A stretch of DNA of 64,000 bases, taken from the NCBI GenBank assembly GCA_039602395.1, contig JBCNJP010000006.1:53285502-53349501 (forward strand). The letters are read 5' to 3'. A program made the position numbers and the translations under genes. Of the stretch, positions 57,694-64,000 are shown piece by piece (the first letter of the stretch is position 1; each line of letters opens with the position of its first letter). The notes under the pieces are model-generated. The model saw only the letters and a list, made by a program, of their open reading frames with translations. It ran no database searches and had not been told where the DNA came from. This stretch comes from Deinandra increscens subsp. villosa (lineage: Eukaryota; Streptophyta; Magnoliopsida; Asterales; Asteraceae).

Positions 57694-59008
57694 ACGGTGA
57701 TAATTTTTACTTATGTTGCAATTCTGGTGTGTGCTTATGTTGTTGCTTGTATATGCAATTTGGAATGACCCTTATTCATAATTATGTTAGCAACCTTGTT
57801 CACTAGCTAGTTCTTAGACAATAACACTTCATTAAAGCTAAAAAGAAAACAAATATGTGGGGAGAATAAACCTGATCCATGACTTTGATCATTTCTCTTG
57901 CCATCTCAATTTGTTTCCTATTACCACTGACTCTCTTATAGTTCTTTCTTTAGATTGGTCACCATTAGGAAGGTTATCATTTAACCTCCACAACATATAA
58001 ACCCAGTTCCACGAATATGTAAATGGACCAAAGAATAAAAGCAACCTCGTAGGTTAACCATCAAAGGAGCAAAAAAATCACTCCTAACTTGATCAACCTT
58101 AAAACCATCCATAATTAAACCACTTTAAATGCTCCTGAATCATCACTAGTACCATCATTTAAGTCCATACCATTTCGAAGGGCAGCAAAACGATTAGTCA
58201 CACACGCAGCCTCATACTTTAATTGCTTCTCGGTTTTACTTTGCTGTGAACCAGCCACTTTGGAATCTATTTTGACACAATCAGCAGCAGCTAAAACAAC
58301 CCCATTAGAGCTCTTCCTAACAGCCTTAACCTCCTTATTTTTAATAGCTCCATCACTGGAATTTCCTCCCTTTTTTCCTGCCGAAAACGCCCTTTTTAAA
58401 ACCACCAAAACCACTCTTTTTCTTAGCAAAAGAAACACCTGCAGAATTAAGACACCAACCTGCACCGAATAACAACACGTGTAACTCATTTAGAATGTGA
58501 AAAAGGCTACAATGCTAGATTGACTTGTCAACACAAGAAAAATAGGCAAAAACTTTGAAGATTTCCGTTCTTACATATCATGTACCTTGAATTAACAAAA
58601 CAAGAAAAGAAGTTGATTTTTTTTAATGGCAAAATTATTAAGCAACAAAAAACAGGCCCTTAGCAAGGAGCTAAGAAGCCGTAAGTATGTGATTTCATTT
58701 ATGTTCAAAAGCCAAAACAATATATCATATCTAGCTTAATATACTACCTAGATCTTTGTTTACTTAGAGGCAGAAGCAGAAGCAAAGTTTCTCGATTGCT
58801 ACATATCAAAATCCCAGAGTTCAGCAAACTTAAGTCCCACAAAACAATACAAAACACACACACACACACACACATCTGTTAGCAGCTTAGTATTCAGAGC
58901 AAACAGATGTCAAAATCCCACCAGGCTCTTGATGATTAAATAATTATTTATTATATTGTTGTCCGTTTCATCAAACCATTATAATCATTAGCATATATAT
59001 TAGCAAGT
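57694..59008. other. Unassigned DNA with a basic minus-strand ORF
   Basis: 58489-58115 on the minus strand is an open frame of 124 codons. It contains KKGGNSSDGAIKNKEVKAVR and KYEAACVTNRFAALRNG and ends SDDSGAFKVV. The composition resembles LINE ORF1 or a gene fragment, but I do not recognise it. A (CA)n run lies at about 58855-58874. The right end of the CACTA should lie here if present, but no CACTA terminal repeat was seen. Confidence 0.4.
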
Positions 59009-59389
59009 TGTTGGTCCGGGATCAACAATCGTTCACGATATCTTAATCTCGAACAAGTGCGGAAACCTTGTACGAGATCGATTCAAGAGAAAGTAGATGA
59101 AATAGACTTGATATGAGTGAAACACAACACAAAAAGATCAAATCTTGAATGATGAACAAACTAACTTTCTTGAGACTGAAGTATACGATCGGAAATACAA
59201 GAGTGAATGTGGAAATCGTAAACAACAACTAGTGAAATCATAAACTACTTGGGTTTATATATTACCCATTACAAAAACCCTAATCCAATCATAAACCCAC
59301 TAAGGAACCGACCCAAATCGTAATCAATCTAAGACCAAACCAAGCTAAGCCCAATCTAATGTTCATGCCTTATAAAGTATAGCCCAACA
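59009..59389 (-). repeat. Copia-type 3' LTR, 381 bp
   Basis: On the minus strand it starts TGTTGGGCTATACTTTATAA and ends ATCCCGGACCAACA, the 5-6-bp inverted ends (TGTTGG..CCAACA) typical of copia LTRs. The sequence before it (minus GCCTAGGGGAAGAT) is a polypurine tract. Only one LTR is in the window. Confidence 0.7.
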
Positions 59390-59420
59390 ATCTTCCCCTA
59401 GGCATGAACTATTAGAGCGT

Positions 59421-61179
59421 CTATGGTAGCAGCAAATCAAATCTGAAAGTATTAGGCATCTTGCTCGACCACCATTCACGCTCCATAATCCGGTTCGCTG
59501 TTCCATGAAAGATCCCCACCCGTATAGCATTTTCAAGATCATTCTCATCACCGAGAACAGGTTGGGAGGCGAGGAGCTTGATATCACGTTCACCAAATCT
59601 CATCAGATCGACCGGATCATAGAAGCGAAACTCTCGCATGTTTTTTGCAAACCACCACCACTTCGTGAGTTGTTGGATCATAGAACCAACTATCAAAATT
59701 TCTCACTAATGTCCCATCTTCTAGTCCTTTTGGTGGGTGGTCACGTCACTTCACCATCAGGCTCTCCAGTAACTGGGTCTGTTCCAGTCTCAACCCATCT
59801 GACCTGTTTAAGATCAAAGTTCACAAAGTTTTCTGCCAAATGGCTCATCAGATTGTCTCGAACTTGATCTCCTTGAGCATTCCTCCATCGGTTTATATAC
59901 GGTGCCCTCAACAAATTTCTGATCTCAGGCTCTGTCCTGGAGTGAAATTTCCCTCTTGTTCTGTAATACTCCACTGGACTATATCCATCTCGGATTACTG
60001 CAAACAGTTTCTTCTCACCATCATAGTGCCAGCACAAGATTGGTTCACGGCTCCCCCTTTTGACAATTTCGCTTACACCCACATCAATTGAGTACAGAGT
60101 AGGGGGAGGACCTTGGTAGAAATCCTTGAACCAGTTGTCATGACTTTCCGGTGCCTTTGAGATGATTCTTCCTCCTCGAGCATAGTCAGGCATTGCTATG
60201 GAGTCATCACCTTCATCTTCATGCTTTATATCAGCAGCTTCAGTACCTTGAGAAGAACTCTGTCCTAGGGCACCCTGATCACTGAGGCTACCAGACTTCT
60301 GCACGTCTTGAAGTTTCTTTCTTAGATCATAGAAAGCTGCATACAGGAGTCCAATGTTGGCTTCATTCTTGCTTTCCTTCTCCTTCAACCTCTTGTTTTC
60401 TTCTTTAAGCTTTTTTATCTCCCCCTCTCTCTTCCTGTTTTGAGACACAAGGTAGTTGATTTGGGGATCAACATTTATCCTGAGGTCAATAGGGAGTTCA
60501 CTAGCTTGAGCAAGATCTTCAACAAGTGCTTGGTACGGACGAAAACTTGGAATGATAGGGGGCTGGCTTGATTCAGTAGATAGGTTTATTCTGACTGGAC
60601 TCGGCTCAACAAACATGCTATCCACATCAAGGAATTGCCTTTCACCATGAACTGGGCTATGTTCATTCTGAATAGGACTTTCAGTCTGCATTGGTGTTGG
60701 ATCTTGAACATTAGCTTGGACATCAGCTTGAGTTGAGCTTTCAATAATTTTCGGTTCAGTCACATTCTCATTCTGAACATTTTCACCTCTGGGTTCAATC
60801 ACCATCACCCCTGAGCTTGTTTTCTGAAATTTGAACCTGATGGTTCTAGGATCCGACTTCTTCCTTGGTGACGGTTCACGCACAGTAATAGGCTCTTCAA
60901 GAACATCATCCACTTCAAAATGAGCATCCAACTCCTGTGGAATTGAGCCACTGCTAGAGGAGGAGTTTAAGTCATCTCTCGTTCTGTTGTGGCTAATAGG
61001 CCCTAGATCCCCATAGATATCATCATTCAGATTCTCATGTTCAGGGAAAATGTCATCCATCACATTTTCTTCATCAGAAGGTATATCCTCTGTTTCTCCT
61101 TGGACATTCACAGGAACAGTTGCTGTCACATCATGGTCTTCAGCAACAGACACATTGACCGGATGGACTTCTGGTTTAG
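59421..61179 (-). pseudogene. Envelope-position ORF of a copia (Sirevirus-like?) element
   Basis: A long minus-strand reading runs from the N gap (open at 61179; first Met 61153) to a stop at 59741, 470 residues. It has an acidic Ser-rich N-terminus (DDLNSSSSSGSIPQ), a coiled coil (KREGEIKKLKEENKRLKEKE, about residues 235-255) and a C-terminal globular part (EPILCWHYDGEKKLFAVIRD, RAPYINRWRNAQGDQVRDNL). After two frame changes it continues as LVRNFDSWFYDPTTHEVV and MREFRFYDPVDLMRFGERDI to 59421, beside the LTR. A long coiled-coil ORF between pol and the 3' LTR is the layout of Sirevirus envelope-like genes. That assignment is inference from position; no transmembrane segment is evident. The N-terminus is lost in the gap. 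Confidence 0.5.
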
Positions 61180-61679
61180 NNNNNNNNNNNNNNNNNNNNN
61201 NNNNNNNNNNNNNNNNNNNNNNNNNNNNNNNNNNNNNNNNNNNNNNNNNNNNNNNNNNNNNNNNNNNNNNNNNNNNNNNNNNNNNNNNNNNNNNNNNNNN
61301 NNNNNNNNNNNNNNNNNNNNNNNNNNNNNNNNNNNNNNNNNNNNNNNNNNNNNNNNNNNNNNNNNNNNNNNNNNNNNNNNNNNNNNNNNNNNNNNNNNNN
61401 NNNNNNNNNNNNNNNNNNNNNNNNNNNNNNNNNNNNNNNNNNNNNNNNNNNNNNNNNNNNNNNNNNNNNNNNNNNNNNNNNNNNNNNNNNNNNNNNNNNN
61501 NNNNNNNNNNNNNNNNNNNNNNNNNNNNNNNNNNNNNNNNNNNNNNNNNNNNNNNNNNNNNNNNNNNNNNNNNNNNNNNNNNNNNNNNNNNNNNNNNNNN
61601 NNNNNNNNNNNNNNNNNNNNNNNNNNNNNNNNNNNNNNNNNNNNNNNNNNNNNNNNNNNNNNNNNNNNNNNNNNNNNNN
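61180..61679. other. Assembly gap (500 N)
   Basis: Exactly 500 N, probably a placeholder. It separates a minus-strand copia end from a plus-strand gypsy start, so at least one element boundary is hidden here. Confidence 0.98.
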
Positions 61680-61696
61680 GTATTGCTTTCAGCTAA

Positions 61697-63112
61697 ATGT
61701 CAAAAGCAGGAACAAGCAAAACTCGTCAAGATGACTACGATGAGGAAGATGATCGTGAGGATCACTCCGTTCACAGTAAGATGAGAGAACCTCTCACGTC
61801 TGAACAACTGAGACAACGGGAGCAAGAGGAAAGACTCCAGGAGCTTATAGCTCAAGGAATCTCTAAAGCGTTGCCCTCGTTAGTTGCTAAGGAGAAAAGG
61901 AAAGGAAAAACACACGTGGGTTCAGAGAGATCCAGCGAATCGCCAAGGAGCAAAACTGTTATTTCCAAATCAAAAGGGTCTGCAAGATCTCGATCGCAAA
62001 CAGCTGAGTCTAGAACTCACTCATCAGCTCACAGTAGGAGCAGATCCCGCCAGAGTCGCAGCACTGATCATGAAAGTCGTCCGAAAGACTCTAGGAAGAG
62101 GTCAAGGAGTAAAGAACGTAAGTCAGAAAAGGTGGAGAAGAGAGGATGTTCTTATAAGACATACATGGCATGTAAACCTGGTATATTCAAGGGAGATAAG
62201 GGGGCTACCGATGCCTTGAATTGGTTAGAAGAAACTGAAGCTGCTTTGGATATCAGTGACTGTGCTACTAGGGATATGGTGAGGTTTGCATCCCAATCCT
62301 TCAAGGGAGCGGCATTGAACTGGTGGAAAGTGGAATTGAATCGACTTGGGAAGGATAAAGCTTATCGCTTGAGTTGGAAAGCCTTTTGCACAATGGTCAT
62401 GGAAAAATTCATTCCAGAGAATGAAGCGGAGAGACTAGAAAATGAGTTTATCAATCTGAGAATGAATGGATCCGATTACATGACCTATATCAATAGATAT
62501 AATGAGCTGTTGAATTTGGTGCCCCACATGGCAGATTCAGAGACTTCCAAAGTTAGGAGGTTTGTATGGGGATTAAGCCCCAAAATAAAGGCTAACGTGA
62601 GATCTGCACGTCCTAGTACGTTGGCATCCGCTATAAGTCTGACAGGCACCTTGACTGATGAGTGGATTCGAACAGTGGGGATCAAAATGGACACCTCTGG
62701 GAATAAAAGGAAGTTTGGTGATAAGGGTCAGGACTTTAGGAAGGGTAGATTTGGAAGGAACGACCAGGGAAGAAGAAATGATGGAAAGGATTTCAAAAGA
62801 CCACGGTGCAGAAAATTGCAAAAATTGTGGAAGGCCAGGACACACGCATCAGCAGTGTAAATCACCAGTGGTCTGCTTCTATTGTAAGGAAAAAGGACAT
62901 AGATGTCTAGAGTGTCCACAAAAGAAGAACGGAAGGGATGATAAGATCAACGGCACTGGAACTCCCAAAGGTAAACCTCGACTTTATATCATGACAGCCG
63001 AGGAGGCACGTGTGAATGACGACGTGGTCTCCGGTATGTTTTCTGTTAATAATATGATTGTTAGCATACTATTTGATACTGGTGCCAATAGAAGTTTTAT
63101 ATCCTCTGCGTG
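61697..63112 (+). pseudogene. Gypsy gag with two zinc knuckles and protease start
   Basis: ATG 61697 (MSKAGTSKTRQDDYDEEDDR), an Arg/Ser-rich basic stretch (SHSRSRSRQ-like), then capsid motifs KTYMACKPGIFKGDKGATDA, ALNWLEETEAALDISDC and RFASQSFKGAALNWWKVELN, and FIPENEAERLENEFINLRMN. A one-base frameshift near 62800 changes to the frame of two knuckles, CKNCGRPGHTHQQC and CFYCKEKGHRCLEC. These are followed by the protease LFDTGANRSFISS (active-site DTG, near 63075). The protease is then cut at 63123 by a MITE. It is typical of a Tekay/Del-like chromovirus as remembered. The 5' LTR is in or before the gap. Confidence 0.8.
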
Positions 63113-63123
63113 TGTACCTAGAC

Positions 63124-63589
63124 CTATGTAGTTAATAGCGGCGCTATAGTGGTGCTATAGTAGTGCTATAGCGGAGAGCGGACCCTTTGTAAAATATCGG
63201 TCTCATATAGCAGTTAAAATATCGGTTCCACATTTATCGGTCATAGCGACCGATATAGCACTAATATCGGTCTCATATAGCGGTGCTATAGCAGTTCTAT
63301 AGCGGTTACAAAGGTTTAGGCCGCACTAACTTATTCCAACTTCCGATCAATGTCATCTGAACCCATCTTCACATGCATCTATAAACATTACAAACACTTT
63401 TGAGTATTGATATTTAATATTACTATTAATATTTTGGTGTATGTTTTTTCTATATATAAATATATGTATATATATTTATATATATATATTTAAATTACCG
63501 CTATCCCACCGCTATATCGCCGCGATAACCTATATCTCATATAGCGGTCTTCGACCGCCATTTGATTTTAGACCGTATTAACTGCATAG
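63124..63589. mobile_element. 466-bp hAT-type MITE inside the gypsy protease
   Basis: A perfect 8-bp target duplication acctagac (63116-63123 and 63590-63597) flanks it. Terminal inverted repeats are ctatgtagttaatagcgg and, at the other end, the complement ctatgcagttaatacgg. The 8-bp duplication fits the hAT superfamily. Inside are many gctatagcggt-type words on both strands and a TA-rich centre. No ORF. Confidence 0.9.
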
Positions 63590-63597
63590 ACCTAGAC

Positions 63598-64000
63598 TAA
63601 ATGTACGACACATAAGTTAGATACACCCTATATTGTAGAAACTGCTAATGGCCAAAGGATTAATATCCCCAAAATAGTTAGGGACTGTCGTTTAGAACAT
63701 GAGAACACCACCTTCGATTTAGAACTCCTTCCCATGGATCTAAGTGAATTCGACATCGTGCTCGGAATGGACTGGCTCACACGATATGAGGCAAAGATTC
63801 GTTATGCATAAAAAGTTTTGGAGTTAAAGTCAACGGATGACAAAATTCATACAATCATTGGAGATAGACAAACAAAACCAATGAGGATAATATCCAGACT
63901 GAAAGCAGGAAAGTGTATTCGTAAAGGAAATCAAGCTTACTTAGCAAATTTGGTTGAGGTACCTCGAGAAAGGAAACTGGAAGAGGTACCTATAGTCTCA
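63598..64000 (+). pseudogene. Gypsy protease C-terminus and linker to RT (continues beyond window)
   Basis: After the MITE the reading resumes: LDTPYIVETANGQRINIPKI, ELLPMDLSEFDIVLGMDWLT (the GMDWL box after retroviral-type protease) and RYEAKIRYA, then a stop, KVLELKSTDDKI. One frame change lies near 63610-63620. RT should follow outside the window. Confidence 0.8.

Larger units (their letters stand above)
19496..57700 (+). mobile_element. CACTA (En/Spm) transposon, degraded and split by a 26.8-kb nest
   Basis: The left TIR cactactaaaaacaagg starts at 19496. A 3-bp target copy ctt may precede it. In plus orientation follow subterminal repeats, a long leader, and degraded coding regions for tnp2 transposase (21632-24110), a DUF4216-like segment (26935-27768), a TNPA-like protein (27900-29980) and a Ulp1-like protease (30160-30866, resuming 57630-57693). 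A stacked set of retrotransposons occupies 30867-57629. No right TIR (complement of cactactaaaaacaagg) was found in the window, so the element is truncated after about 57700 or its end is unrecognisable. It cannot be autonomous. Confidence 0.8.

Noticed and set aside
57694..59008. Search for the right CACTA terminal repeat
   Set aside because: No complement of cactactaaaaacaagg and no gcgcgtca-type subterminal cluster was seen, so no right end is annotated.
61037..61784. Open frames across the second N gap
   Set aside because: Same artefact of unknown bases.

Overview
The window is nuclear DNA of a flowering plant and is almost entirely transposable elements. The evidence is spliced genes with GT-AG introns, Athila-type and chromovirus-type Ty3-gypsy elements, CACTA and hAT DNA transposons, very long LTRs, and an AT-rich background. 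The repeat flavour (several-kb LTRs starting TGTGACA or TGTAACACCCC, an RTE LINE, Athila with a tRNA-Asp primer site) suggests a eudicot, perhaps Asteraceae. That family-level guess is inference. Only one ordinary host gene was recognised: a two-exon BAP31-like ER membrane protein on the minus strand at 13274-14426. There are two 500-base N gaps, 11538-12037 and 61180-61679.

Left part (1-12.3 kb). A degraded large palindrome. Its inner arms (5336-7670 and 8979-11537) are inverted copies of a dead hAT transposase gene that share a stop codon. Its outer arms (about 1581-1820 and 12038-12270) also match in inverted orientation. The left arm contains a deleted chromovirus-like gypsy element. The 1.3-kb centre holds a promoter-like stretch and an RTE LINE fragment abutting the hAT coding start. 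The right arm carries a three-fold tandem duplication of the hAT C-terminal domain.

Middle-left (12.3-19.5 kb). The BAP31-like gene, a 519-bp fold-back element with two 238-bp arms (15437-15955), short tandem repeats, a dead TNPA-like gene of a CACTA element on the minus strand, and a roughly 100-bp minisatellite (19012-19495).

Nest (19.5-57.7 kb). A CACTA element enters the minisatellite at 19496. It has a TIR, subterminal repeats, and degraded tnp2, DUF4216-like, TNPA-like and Ulp1-like coding regions. Its Ulp1-like exon is split at 30867-57629 by 26.8 kb of insertions stacked inside one another. These are a giant plus-strand LTR, then a minus-strand LTR inside it, then an Athila element on the minus strand (34565-54255) inside that. 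Inside the Athila 5' LTR lies another giant minus-strand LTR (46449-53327, TSD TGAAA), and inside that a 3-kb gene-fragment-like insert bounded by an 18-bp near-identical duplication. The exon reading frame resumes at 57630.

The Athila element encodes gag, protease-RT-RNaseH-integrase and a third ORF of the ATHILA ORF-1 type, all broken by stops and frameshifts. It carries 18 copies of a GC-rich hairpin motif (GGGCGTACCGCCC and variants) in its LTRs, leader and pol-ORF3 spacer. No copy was seen elsewhere in the window.

Right part (57.7-64 kb). A minus-strand copia-like 3' end (381-bp LTR preceded by a long coiled-coil, envelope-position ORF), a gap, and then the gag-protease start of a plus-strand gypsy element. 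Its protease is interrupted by a 466-bp hAT-type MITE with a perfect 8-bp target duplication.

All family assignments come from reading translated motifs by eye; no database search was run.
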